Assembly (NCBI GenBank): GCA_028819255.1
Contig: JAPPMB010000114.1
Location: 1 to 64,000 of the forward strand
Reading direction: 5' to 3'
Origin: Bryobacterales bacterium
GTDB taxonomy: Bacteria > Acidobacteriota > Terriglobia > Bryobacterales > UBA6623
DNA length: 64,000 nt
Below the pieces are notes generated by a model. The model saw nothing but the letters and a program-made list of their open reading frames with translations, was not told where the DNA came from and made no database searches. Position numbers and translations under genes: made by a program. The number at the start of each line of letters is the position of its first letter. Position 1 is the stretch's first letter. Positions 18,373 to 27,310 of the stretch are shown here, one piece after another.

Positions 18373-19935
18373 ATGGGCATGGCGCGAAACAAGATCGTGT
18401 CGCCGAGCGCCGCCTCAGCGCTGGTTCCCGACGGTAGTGCGGTCTGTGTGACCGGCGGGGGCGGCGGGCTGGTGGAGCCGGACACGCTCCTCGCGGCGAT
18501 CGAGCGGCGCTTCCTGGAGACGGGCCAACCTAGAGACCTGACGCTCGTCCACGCGCTGGGGCTCGGCGACCGCGACCGGCGCGGGGTCAACCGGTTCGCC
18601 CATCCGGGGATGGTGCGGCGGGTGATCGGAGGCCACTGGGTGTGGTCCCCGCGGATGCAGCAAATGGCCCGCTCCGAAGAGATCGAGGCCTACGTGTTCC
18701 CGGCCGGTGTGATCACGCAGCTGATGCGGGAAATCGGCGCCGGCAGGCCGGGACTGATCACACATGTCGGGCTTGGGACCTTCGTCGACCCTCGCATCGA
18801 GGGCGGCAAGCTGAACGCTAGCGCCGTCGAGGATCTTGTGGAGCGGATCGAGATCGATGGCCGCTCGCTGCTGAGGTACAGGCCGTTTCCCGTCGGTGCC
18901 GCGTGCCTCCGGGCAAGCTTCGCCGACCGCGACGGAAACCTTTGCTTCGACGAGGAAGGGGCAACGCTGGACGCGCTCTCGCTGGCGCTTGCGGCGCACA
19001 ATTCGGGTGGGAAAGTTCTGGCTCAGGTCCGGGAGGAAGTCGAACGCGGTGCGGTCCCGGCGCGGTCTGTACGGGTTCCCGGTGCCTTGGTCGACGCCGT
19101 AGTGGTCGACCCGGCCCAGCGCCAGAGCTACGCTCCGGCGGCGGATCCGACGATGTCGGGGGCGTTGCCGGCCCTCGGGAGCGAGCCCCGGCGCCCCGAA
19201 CCGGGCCCGCTCGATGCCAGGCAGCTCATCGCTCGACGGGCGGCACGCGAACTTCGTCGGGACGCAGTCCTCAATTACGGTTTCGGGATCCCCGATGCGG
19301 TCGCCAAGCTCGTGGCGCTCCGCGGCGAGGTCGAGGCCTACTACCAGACGATCGAGCACGGCACCTTCGGCGGCGAACTGCTGGACGGAGCGCTGTTCGG
19401 CTTCGCGCGCAATCCCCGCGCCATGATCGACTCTCCCTCGCAGTTCGACTTCTACAGTGGCGGGGGGCTGGATCTTGCGTTCCTGGGGATGGGCGAGGTT
19501 GACCGGGACGGAAACGTCAACGTTTCCAAGCTGCAGGGAGTGCCGGTTGGTCCCGGAGGCTTCATCGACATTGCCCAGAATGCTGCCAAGGTGGTCTTCT
19601 GCGGGACGTTCGAGGCCAAGGGCTCCCGGCTGGAGACCGGCCGCGGCCATCTGCGGGTGACGCGTTACGGCGACGTGCGGAAGTTCGTGGGGAAAGTGGC
19701 CCAGATCACCTTCAGCGGCAGGGAGGCGATTCGCTCCGGACAGGAGGTCCTCTACGTTACGGAGCGGGCTGTCTTGCGGCTCTCGCCTGCAGGGCCGGTC
19801 CTGGAGGAGGTCGCGCCCGGAATCGACATTCGGGCCGACGTGCTCGAACGCATGGGATTCCTTCCGCTGATGCCGAGAAAGCCGGGGCTCATGGACCCCG
19901 CAATCTTCACAGAGGACGAGAGGGGAGCACCATGA
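18373..19935 (+). CDS. acyl-CoA:acetate/3-ketoacid CoA-transferase (YdiF/propionate CoA-transferase-like)
   Basis: A 520-residue fused two-domain family I CoA-transferase, which moves CoA between carboxylic acids through a glutamyl-CoA thioester. The alpha half starts with KIVSPSAASALVPDGSAV and contains GLGTFVDPRIEGGKLN. The beta half contains NYGFGIPDAVAKLV and the catalytic glutamate E328 in IEHGTFGG. A second ATG two codons downstream is equally possible as start. It overlaps the next gene by 4 bp. In this operon it probably activates or releases the acid product of the pathway. Confidence 0.9.
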   Translation: MGMARNKIVSPSAASALVPDGSAVCVTGGGGGLVEPDTLLAAIERRFLETGQPRDLTLVHALGLGDRDRRGVNRFAHPGMVRRVIGGHWVWSPRMQQMARSEEIEAYVFPAGVITQLMREIGAGRPGLITHVGLGTFVDPRIEGGKLNASAVEDLVERIEIDGRSLLRYRPFPVGAACLRASFADRDGNLCFDEEGATLDALSLALAAHNSGGKVLAQVREEVERGAVPARSVRVPGALVDAVVVDPAQRQSYAPAADPTMSGALPALGSEPRRPEPGPLDARQLIARRAARELRRDAVLNYGFGIPDAVAKLVALRGEVEAYYQTIEHGTFGGELLDGALFGFARNPRAMIDSPSQFDFYSGGGLDLAFLGMGEVDRDGNVNVSKLQGVPVGPGGFIDIAQNAAKVVFCGTFEAKGSRLETGRGHLRVTRYGDVRKFVGKVAQITFSGREAIRSGQEVLYVTERAVLRLSPAGPVLEEVAPGIDIRADVLERMGFLPLMPRKPGLMDPAIFTEDERGAP

Positions 19936-20999
19936 GCGCAACCGGGGAGCCTGTCCGGATCGGAATCGTCGGCGTCGGTGTGATCGGCCGGCGGCACCTG
20001 CAGCTTGCCGTGGCCGATGAGCGCTGCAGCGTCGTCGCTGTGGCGGATCCCGATCCGGCCACGGCCGCCGCGGCGTCCGGCGCAGGAGTGACTCGCTATC
20101 GCTCGTGCAGGACGATGCTCGACAACGAGCGCGTCGAGGGAGTCATCGTTGCCGCTCCCACACAATCGCACGCGGAAATCGGGCGCGAGCTTGCGTGCCG
20201 CGGCCTCCCGATGCTGATGGAAAAGCCGTTCACGGACACCTTGGAGTCGGGGCTTGACCTTGTCAGGGCGGCCAGTTCGGCGGGCGTTGCGATCTCCGTC
20301 GGACACCACCGGCGCTTCGACCCGGCCGTAGGTTCTGCGCGGAACATTCTCGGAAGCGGCGAGATCGGGCGACTGGTCGGCGTATCCGGCATCTGGGCGG
20401 CGCGGAAGCCGGACTCCTACTTCGAGGTTTCCTGGAGGCGGAGCCAGGGCGGGGGGCCGGTTCTGATCAACATGATTCACGACATCGACATGCTGCGACA
20501 CCTCTGCGGCGAGATCGAGAGCGTATACGCCGACACCGCGTCGAGAAACAGGGGCCTCCCAGTCGAGGACAGCGGCGCGATCGTGCTCCGGTTCGCAGAC
20601 GGTCCGCTTGCGACGATCTCGTTCTCCGATGCGGCGCCCTCGCCCTGGGGCTGGGAGAGGGCGACTGCCGACAATCCCTCGATCCCACCGTCCGGCGAAA
20701 ACTGCTATCACTTCTTCGGTTCGGCAGGATCCCTCGGATTCCCGCGCCTCCAGGTTTGGAAGTACGAGCCCGGAGGGGAGCCTGGGTGGAGCCGCAGGAT
20801 CACCCGGACCGAGAGGACTCTGCCGCCCCGCGCCGCGCTTGCGGCACAGCTGCGGAATTTCTGCGATGTCGTGCGCGGGAAGGCCAAGCCCCTCGTCGGT
20901 GCGCGGGACGCCCTCGCCACGTTGGCCGCCGCGCAGGCGGTGCATCGTTCAGCACGGGAAGGCAGGCCCGTTCGTCCCGCGTTCTCCCACCATGGCTGA
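19932..20999 (+). CDS. Gfo/Idh/MocA-family oxidoreductase
   Basis: A 355-residue NAD(P)-dependent dehydrogenase of the glucose-fructose/inositol dehydrogenase family. It shows GVGVIGRRHLQLA (residues 12-24), EKPF (catalytic Lys region, near residue 98), GHHRRFDP and GGPVLINMIHDIDMLRHL, where the family's histidine and aspartate sit. Its ATG overlaps the stop of the CoA-transferase (ATGA). Likely substrates are sugars, cyclitols or similar polyols, or small carboxylates. It is the last gene of this plus-strand operon. Confidence 0.9.
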   Translation: MSATGEPVRIGIVGVGVIGRRHLQLAVADERCSVVAVADPDPATAAAASGAGVTRYRSCRTMLDNERVEGVIVAAPTQSHAEIGRELACRGLPMLMEKPFTDTLESGLDLVRAASSAGVAISVGHHRRFDPAVGSARNILGSGEIGRLVGVSGIWAARKPDSYFEVSWRRSQGGGPVLINMIHDIDMLRHLCGEIESVYADTASRNRGLPVEDSGAIVLRFADGPLATISFSDAAPSPWGWERATADNPSIPPSGENCYHFFGSAGSLGFPRLQVWKYEPGGEPGWSRRITRTERTLPPRAALAAQLRNFCDVVRGKAKPLVGARDALATLAAAQAVHRSAREGRPVRPAFSHHG

Positions 21000-21188
21000 C
21001 TGTGGCCGGCGGTTGCCGTGGGTCGCTGCAACGAGCGCGGCCGCAGAGCGGGGCTCGCTTGGCGGCAAGCTCGGCGGTTCCTGGAGAGAAACAAGCCCCT
21101 TCGAAGCCGCGTAGCCGCTGCAGTGACTTTCCGGAAGAAGGTTCCAATAGCTCCCGTGCGATGGGGCTCACGGGGTCAACGGTCCATC

Positions 21189-22364
21189 GTGATCAGCAAG
21201 TCGTTCGGAGCTGCCGCCATCCTCTTCGGCGCAATCTGGCTGAGTTCGCTGGGATGCGCGGCCAGAGGCCACGGGACATACCGGGTTCTTGACCGGCCGG
21301 ACCGGGCAGTGCTGGTGCCCCCCGACGTTCGGGACCCGCTCGGCAATGCGGTAACGCTCACGCTCCGTCCAGCGGCTCGCCAGACCGAATGCCCGGCACA
21401 CGGTCCGGGAATCGACGTTACGACGGGCCGCAACAAAGTCAGGGTGTCGATCAGGCAGCAGGCGTTCGCCGGGAGACAAGGGGGATGGCTGTTGCGCTGG
21501 GCCGACGCGCTTGGCGACAAGGGATGCCTTCCGCGGGGAAGCGAGCTGCGATTCGTCAGGACCGTCCTCGAAGCGCTTCCGCTCGGCGTTCGAGAGACGT
21601 ACGCCGTTGCGTTCGGCCAGCCCGTCACGTCGAGATTCACGGATTTCCACCCCGGCCGGATCCTCAAGATCGTTGGGCCGGTGCTTCGCGATGAGGCCGA
21701 GCGAGCGGACCTCAAGGTCGAGGCCGCTGTTCAGGACGGGTTCCGTGGACTGAGTCTGCAGGTCCGGTCATCGGAGAATCTGCTCGGATACGAAGAGAGC
21801 CGGTACGTGATCGCCACGGACGCCGCGGGAGACCTGCGTCTCGATCACGACTACACGAGGTTGTACCGGAACGGCGAGATGACGGTGCCCGAGCGGCCGA
21901 CCGCAACCGATGCCGGCTTCGTCCCGGGCGGCCGGTTCCTCCGCATGATCTACCTCACGAGGGTTGCCGAAACAGGCGACCACGACGTTCTCCTGGTCAG
22001 CGGAGCGACTCGCACCGAGCTGGAGGCAAGGTCGGAGGCGGTGTCCGACGACCCCGGAATGTGCCAGGAATCTCGGTCAGGCGACTGGTGCACGAGGGTC
22101 TCGAGGGATCTGTCCCTGAACGTTTTCGTGACCGTGACACTGAACGGCATCGAGGTGGACACGGCTCCAGGAATTCCGCTGGGACAGTTCCTGCACAACG
22201 GATTCGGCTTGGGAGCGCCGGCTGTGCCGGACGAACTGCAAGTGCGGCGACCGTACCGGAACCGGATGGCAGCAGTCGAGTTCGATCCTCGGAGCACGGC
22301 GATCCTGTCATTGCCTCTGTTGGGAGGAGAGAGGATCCTTGCGCCGGGCTTCCGCCGCGACTGA
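21189..22364 (+). CDS. putative lipoprotein of unknown function
   Basis: A 391-residue exported protein. After a GTG start at 21189 there is one hydrophobic segment (GAAAILFGAIWL) and a lipobox-like SSLGC, so it is probably a lipoprotein. The remainder is beta-rich without repeats. The C-terminal third (VTVTLNGIEVDT to LGGERILAPGF) resembles the SLBB/GfcC-like ends of capsule-export accessory proteins, but only weakly. The frame is open much further upstream without family sense. It stands alone between an oxidoreductase operon and a mobile-element scar. I do not assign a function. Confidence 0.6.
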   Translation: MISKSFGAAAILFGAIWLSSLGCAARGHGTYRVLDRPDRAVLVPPDVRDPLGNAVTLTLRPAARQTECPAHGPGIDVTTGRNKVRVSIRQQAFAGRQGGWLLRWADALGDKGCLPRGSELRFVRTVLEALPLGVRETYAVAFGQPVTSRFTDFHPGRILKIVGPVLRDEAERADLKVEAAVQDGFRGLSLQVRSSENLLGYEESRYVIATDAAGDLRLDHDYTRLYRNGEMTVPERPTATDAGFVPGGRFLRMIYLTRVAETGDHDVLLVSGATRTELEARSEAVSDDPGMCQESRSGDWCTRVSRDLSLNVFVTVTLNGIEVDTAPGIPLGQFLHNGFGLGAPAVPDELQVRRPYRNRMAAVEFDPRSTAILSLPLLGGERILAPGFRRD

Positions 22365-23079
22365 TGCGGCTTGGGTGCGATTCTCGGCCGCTGGCCTCAG
22401 CTGTGAGGTGCCGATCGATCCTGACAGTCCGGGCCCAGTCGGTTCGTGATTGGCAACACTCGCCACCGGTACAGCCGCCTCTGCCCAAAATGTCCTGCTG
22501 TGGCGGAGCATGCGGACCCCAAGCCCGGACGGACGGAGATTGTCGTTATCGGTCATCGCGGGGTGCGGAGGAGCCAGCCCGGACGAGTGGCGGCTGGCTG
22601 CCAGAACCCAGGCACTTCCGATGCCCGACAACGACCTGCCAGCCAATCAGCCTTCGAGCTGCCGCCGGAATGCTTGCAATCCGATTCCGCCGAGATGCAC
22701 CATGCGGTTGAGGCGTCCGCAACATGGCCGCGGCGGACATCGTCGCCGGGTTCGTAGCTGAGATGGAGGCCCAGCCAGATCCCAGTACCGCCTGCTCGGC
22801 CAGCGCGTCGGCAAGGGCCTCGAGACCGCCCGCTACGACACCCTCTTCCACAAGCTTGTGCGGGCCTCCGCCACCATTGACTGACATCCGCCAGCGCAGG
22901 ATCGAGGTCCGCATCCGCCGCCGCGCCAACAATCCATTCCTGCCGAACGCCGACTACGCTCAGATGCGCCCCGCGATCCCCTGGCTCGGCGGCTGCACGC
23001 TCATCCTCAGATTCCCCAGAGCCTTCCAAACCTGCACATTTCTAACGGGCGTGGGAATTCAGGTCAGGCAAGCCGACGA
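22365..23079 (+). pseudogene. degenerate region, possible transposase remnant
   Basis: There is no intact gene. Near 22785-22885 one plus-strand frame reads YRLLGQRVGKGLETARYD and on to a stop; from about 22885 to 23020 another frame continues with RIEVRIRRRANNPFLP and PWLGGCTLILRFP. The two blocks read like one protein broken by a frameshift. Basic, transposase-like composition and the neighbouring DUF4338 pseudogene suggest an insertion-sequence relic, but I could not assign a family. Confidence 0.35.
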
Positions 23080-24075
23080 TCAGTTCGCTGAGGAGCCCAT
23101 GGCACGGCTGCGGAGTCTCGTGCCGTCGCTGTCGATGTCCATCAGCGCATATCCGACATCAGCGTCTGGAAGGTTGATGTGGGTCAATCGCTCGTACCAA
23201 CGGGGCTGTGAAGCTTCCCCCGAGTTGGAACCCGTAGCCTTGACTGTGATTGCGTCCAACCGGAGTCCGTCTCGATACGTGTATAGGCCCTTTGCCGCGC
23301 GAAGCGCCTTGCGCACGGCCTGTATCCCGCGGGCCGCTCTCCTTTCGGCTTCTTCGAGCGAGCCCAATTCGGACGCGGTCCAGATATCGCAGGCCGGTGG
23401 CGCCATGTGGCCGCTAACGGTGTAGTCAGCCCCTGTTCTAATTCCGATGTATTCGACGAAGGGCTCCACTCTGGGACTCACGTGCGACACAAAGATCCGC
23501 GGGCCGGAGGACCGCCCTTCGCTATCTGCAGTTCGGACTAGCTCGGAGAACTCGGAGAGCGTGCTCCATATCTTTCCGCCATGGCCGGCGATCGGCTGGT
23601 CCAGCATTTTCCGACCAGGGATAAAGTTCCCGCCCAAGCCGTAAACGAGAGCCCCGCCGACACGACTCGCCCGCTCCGGGTACAGCAGGTGAAGGTTGGC
23701 CACCGCCATCCGACCGCGGACCAGGCGCTCGACGAGATGCCCGTCATCGTGGTTGCCCCACACCGCGTAGACCGGGACATCGAACGAATCCTTGCCGTCA
23801 AGATACCGCTGAAATCCGCCAAGCAGACCATGTTTCTCGACCGCCTTGACCCGAGCTCGCGGATCGAGTTCTAGAATTCGACGTACTTTGCGCTGCGGCA
23901 GATGAGAGTGCTTGATGATGAGCCAAATCTCTCGTTGCGAAAGGCGCGACAGGCTCTCGTCCTCGTAGAAGCCGAAGTCGCCCGCGTGAATCACGCAATC
24001 CGCGCCCTCGGCAGCAACGAGCCTGTTGACGATTCCTAGCTCGCCGTGAGTGTCGCTGAGCAAGAGGACTCGCAT
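23080..24075 (-). CDS. calcineurin-like metallophosphoesterase
   Basis: A 331-residue metallophosphoesterase with the family blocks in order: SDTHGE (D8, H10), GDFGF, GNHDD and, later, VSHVSP. These supply the two-metal site for phosphomono- or diester hydrolysis. The C-terminal 80 residues after HMAPPACDIW are an extra segment without a recognised fold. The protein is cytoplasmic, with no signal peptide. It lies alone between two degenerate mobile-element fragments, so it may be cargo of an old insertion (inference). The natural substrate is unknown. Confidence 0.85.
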   Translation of the reverse strand: MRVLLLSDTHGELGIVNRLVAAEGADCVIHAGDFGFYEDESLSRLSQREIWLIIKHSHLPQRKVRRILELDPRARVKAVEKHGLLGGFQRYLDGKDSFDVPVYAVWGNHDDGHLVERLVRGRMAVANLHLLYPERASRVGGALVYGLGGNFIPGRKMLDQPIAGHGGKIWSTLSEFSELVRTADSEGRSSGPRIFVSHVSPRVEPFVEYIGIRTGADYTVSGHMAPPACDIWTASELGSLEEAERRAARGIQAVRKALRAAKGLYTYRDGLRLDAITVKATGSNSGEASQPRWYERLTHINLPDADVGYALMDIDSDGTRLRSRAMGSSAN

Positions 24076-24150
24076 GTTTCTTTACTCGCAGCAACCGGTT
24101 GGCTGGCGCCATCTGAACCGCCGATCTCCCCGCCTCCATCCTTCGCGCAT

Positions 24151-24573
24151 GCGGCCGACGGCCTCCTTCTGGCCTTCGGCGCCGCAGCCTGGAAGACCGT
24201 CCCCCGCGACCGGCTCATCGGCTGGGACGGCCCCACCCGCCAGCGCAACCTGCCGCTGGTCGCCAATCACGCCCACTATCTCATTCTGCTCTGGATTCGC
24301 CTGGTTTGTATGGCGTCGCATCTGCTCGCCCTGGCGGCCCGGCGTCTCCCGCGGGACTGGCACGGCCGCTACCGGTAGCGTCCCGTGCCCCTGGAGACCT
24401 CCTGTGACGCCACTCGCTTCTGCGGCACCAGCTATCGGGCCGCCAGCTGGATCCATGTCGGCCACGCCCAAGGCCGGGGCAAGCTCGATGTCCACCACCG
24501 CTCCGCCCTGCCCGTGAGACACATCCTGCTCAAGCCCATCCACCCTCGCTGGCGCTCCACTCTTCTCCGCTGA
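24151..24573 (+). pseudogene. DUF4338 (DruA-family) pseudogene, C-terminal part
   Basis: The frame from 24151 reads FGAAAWKTVPRDRLIGWD, NLPLVANHAHYLILLWIR, ASHLLALAARRLPRDWHGRY, then a TAG at 24376, then RPVPLETSCDATRFCGTSYR, AASWIHVGHAQGRGK and LLKPIHPRW. This is the C-terminal half of the DUF4338 family (DruA of the Druantia defence system and transposon-linked relatives). The usual YGYRP has become YR-stop-RP in frame, a simple nonsense change. The N-terminal half is absent, so the gene is dead. Confidence 0.75.
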
Positions 24574-24886
24574 CCCTCGCACCGGCCGACCGAACGGTTA
24601 CCTCGCCTGAGGCTGGCGGTTGGCGGTTGGTGTAGCACGGACGGTGCGGAGCCGTGCTTCTGGACTTGGAGTCGACTTCCATTGCAAGGCCGAGGGCCGT
24701 GCCAGACAGTATGATCGCCCCGCAAGAACCGCGACCGAGAACCTTGTGGATGCGCGAGCGGGCCTGGGGCCGCTCCGCACCACCTTACACGTGCCGCTGT
24801 ATTTGGACACAGCAAGACTGCCGAGTTCCGGAAGGTTGATCGTGCGATAGAGTATCAATCGAAGACTCGATTCGAGAGACTTGACG
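24574..24886. other. intergenic, promoter region of the next operon
   Basis: About 310 bases with no coding sense. A short iterated TGGCGGT occurs near 24615. It probably contains the promoter of the downstream cytochrome operon; no clear boxes are seen. Confidence 0.35.
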
Positions 24887-27310
24887 ATGCGGGTTCGCGC
24901 GATTGCGAGAGAGGACAGCCTCGCCCTAGCGAAGTTGCTCCCGAAACGCTTGTCCGCGCTATGTTTGCGTCTTGCGACGCTCCTCTTTCCGCTGCTCTCC
25001 GTTGCTCTGGCTCAGGGGCCTGCTCCGGTTGATGCCAAGGCCGCTGGTCCCGGCCCGGAGCATCGACGGATTCTGGACCAATACTGTGTTGCCTGCCACA
25101 GCGGAGCCGAAGCGACCGCCGGCCTCCGGCTCGATCAGGCCGACATCGAGCGTGTCGACGCGGATGAAGGCATGTGGGAACAGGTCGTCCATAAGCTCCG
25201 CACGGGCACGATGCCGCCGGCAGGCATGCCCCGGCCGCCCGTCTCGGATCGCAAGGCGCTGCTCTCGAGACTGGAAGCGACGCTGGATGAGGCCGCATCC
25301 CGGAATCCGAATCCCGGCCGAACGGAGTCTCTCCGGCGCCTCAACCGCACCGAGTACCGAAACGCCGTTCGAGACCTTCTCGCAGTGGAGATCGATGTCG
25401 AGTCCCTCCTGCCCCACGACGAAAGCGGCCACGGATTCGACAACGTCAATGTCGGCGACCTTTCTCCGACACTGCTGGATCGCTACATTTCGGCCGCACA
25501 GAAGATCGCACGGCTTGCGGTGGGCAGCACGGCGTCATCGCCGCGGACCGAGATAGTCCGCGTCAGACCCGACGTCACCCAGGAGCGGCATGTGCCCGGC
25601 CTGCCGATCGGCTCGCGCGGAGGCGTGTCGATCCCCTTCAACTTTCCACAGGACGGCGAGTATGAGATCCAGATCTGGCTGACGCGTAACCGCAACGAGG
25701 AGATCGAGGGTCTGCGTCGGGCGCATGAGGTGCATCTCATGCTGGACCGCGAGCACGCGCATACCTTCACGGTCCGCCCGCCCGCGGACCGTCTGGACCA
25801 CTCGCAAGTCGACAAGCACCTCAAGATCCGCATGGGAGTGGCGGCCGGCCCCCACCACGTGGCGGTGACGTTCCCCAGGACTCAGTCCTCGCTGCTCGAG
25901 ACGATGCGCCAGCCGACGCAGTCCCGTTTCAACATGCACCGACATCCGCGCACCGCTCCGGCCGTGTTCCAGGTCTCGGTGACGGGGCCCTACGACCCTC
26001 GGGGTGCGGGCGAGACTCCGAGCCGCCGCAGGATCTTCGTCTGCAGTCCGGTAGCGCTCTCCGAGGAGGAAAGCTGCGCGCAGCGAATCCTCTCCCCGAT
26101 CGTGCGCCGGGCGTATCGCCGGCCGGTCGGGTCCGCGGATCTAGCCGGCGCGATGGCCTTCTACCGGGATGGTCGAGGCGGAGCGGACTTTGACGCGGGC
26201 ATCGAGAAGGCCCTGACTGCCGTGCTGGTCAGCCCTGAGTTTCTGTTCCGGGCCGAGCTGGAGCCCGACGGCGTCGAGCCGGGCGGTTCCTACCAGGTGA
26301 GTGACATCGAACTGGCCTCTCGGCTGTCCTTCTTTCTATGGAGCAGCATTCCCGACGAGGAGCTGCTCGATGCCGCCGAGCGGGGCGACCTTGGAACACC
26401 AGCCGGGCTGGAGAAGCAGACACTGAGGCTGCTGGCCGACGCGCGCTCGTCCAACCTTGCCCGGAACTTCGCCGGACAATGGCTCCACCTTCGCAGTCTG
26501 GAGTCGTTCTCCCCGAACGCCAGGCTGTTCCCGGATTTCGACGACAATCTCCGTCAGGCGTTTCGCGAGGAAACGCAGCGCTTCGTGGAGAGCGTGCTCC
26601 GGGAGGACCGCAGCGTTCTGGATCTTGTCCGGGCGGACTACACGTTTCTCAATGAACGCCTGGCCAGGCACTACCGCATCCCGGGGATCTATGGGACCCG
26701 CTTCCGGCGCGTCCGGCTCGATGAACGAAGCAGGCGTGGAGGCCTCCTTCGGCACGGGAGCGTGCTGACCGTGACTTCCTATCCGACACGCACCTCTCCG
26801 GTGCTGCGCGGCACCTGGATTCTGGAGAACATCTTCGGGGCTCCGCCGCCGTCTCCGCCGCCGAACGTGCCCACGCTCGACAACCCCGTATCGGCAAAGC
26901 TTCCGATGCGCGAGCGGCTGCGCGCGCACAGGGACAACCCTGCCTGCGCCAGCTGCCACATGACGATCGACCCCGTCGGCTTCGCCATGGAGAACTACGA
27001 CGCCCTCGGCCGCTGGAGGGACTACATCGACGGGGTGCCCGTCGATGCCACCGGCGGGCTGCCGGGAAGCGAGCAGACGGACCGCGGCGTGGCCGGCCTG
27101 GAGGATGTACTGCTCGAGCGCCCCGAGCTTTTCGTCGGCACGCTGGCTCGAAAACTGCTCACCTTCGCACTGGGAAGGGGCGTGGAATACCATGACGCGC
27201 CTGCAATTCGCCGGATTTTGCGTGAATCCGAGCCGGGAGGCTATCGCTTCTCAGCCCTCGTGCTCGGTATCGTTAAGAGCGTGCCGTTTCAGATGAGGAA
27301 AGCGACATGA
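24887..27310 (+). CDS. DUF1587/DUF1592/DUF1588/DUF1585 planctomycete-type cytochrome protein
   Basis: An 807-residue exported protein with a long basic leader and a hydrophobic segment (residues 22-43). A c-heme motif CVACH lies at 67-71. The core follows the order DUF1587 (LRRLNRTEYRNAVRDLL), DUF1595/DUF1592 (SRLSFFLWSSIPDEELLD, VLVSPEFLFRAEL), DUF1588 (GGLLRHGSVLTVTSYPTRTS) and DUF1585. A second heme motif CASCH at 687-691 precedes MTIDPVGFAMENYD. I prefer ATG 24887 to the TTG at 24881. It overlaps a DUF1552 gene by 4 bp. Presumed periplasmic; substrate unknown. Confidence 0.9.
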   Translation: MRVRAIAREDSLALAKLLPKRLSALCLRLATLLFPLLSVALAQGPAPVDAKAAGPGPEHRRILDQYCVACHSGAEATAGLRLDQADIERVDADEGMWEQVVHKLRTGTMPPAGMPRPPVSDRKALLSRLEATLDEAASRNPNPGRTESLRRLNRTEYRNAVRDLLAVEIDVESLLPHDESGHGFDNVNVGDLSPTLLDRYISAAQKIARLAVGSTASSPRTEIVRVRPDVTQERHVPGLPIGSRGGVSIPFNFPQDGEYEIQIWLTRNRNEEIEGLRRAHEVHLMLDREHAHTFTVRPPADRLDHSQVDKHLKIRMGVAAGPHHVAVTFPRTQSSLLETMRQPTQSRFNMHRHPRTAPAVFQVSVTGPYDPRGAGETPSRRRIFVCSPVALSEEESCAQRILSPIVRRAYRRPVGSADLAGAMAFYRDGRGGADFDAGIEKALTAVLVSPEFLFRAELEPDGVEPGGSYQVSDIELASRLSFFLWSSIPDEELLDAAERGDLGTPAGLEKQTLRLLADARSSNLARNFAGQWLHLRSLESFSPNARLFPDFDDNLRQAFREETQRFVESVLREDRSVLDLVRADYTFLNERLARHYRIPGIYGTRFRRVRLDERSRRGGLLRHGSVLTVTSYPTRTSPVLRGTWILENIFGAPPPSPPPNVPTLDNPVSAKLPMRERLRAHRDNPACASCHMTIDPVGFAMENYDALGRWRDYIDGVPVDATGGLPGSEQTDRGVAGLEDVLLERPELFVGTLARKLLTFALGRGVEYHDAPAIRRILRESEPGGYRFSALVLGIVKSVPFQMRKAT

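Noticed and set aside
24600-24640. Short TGGCGGT repeats as a possible repeat array.
   Set aside because: Only two or three units; no array.
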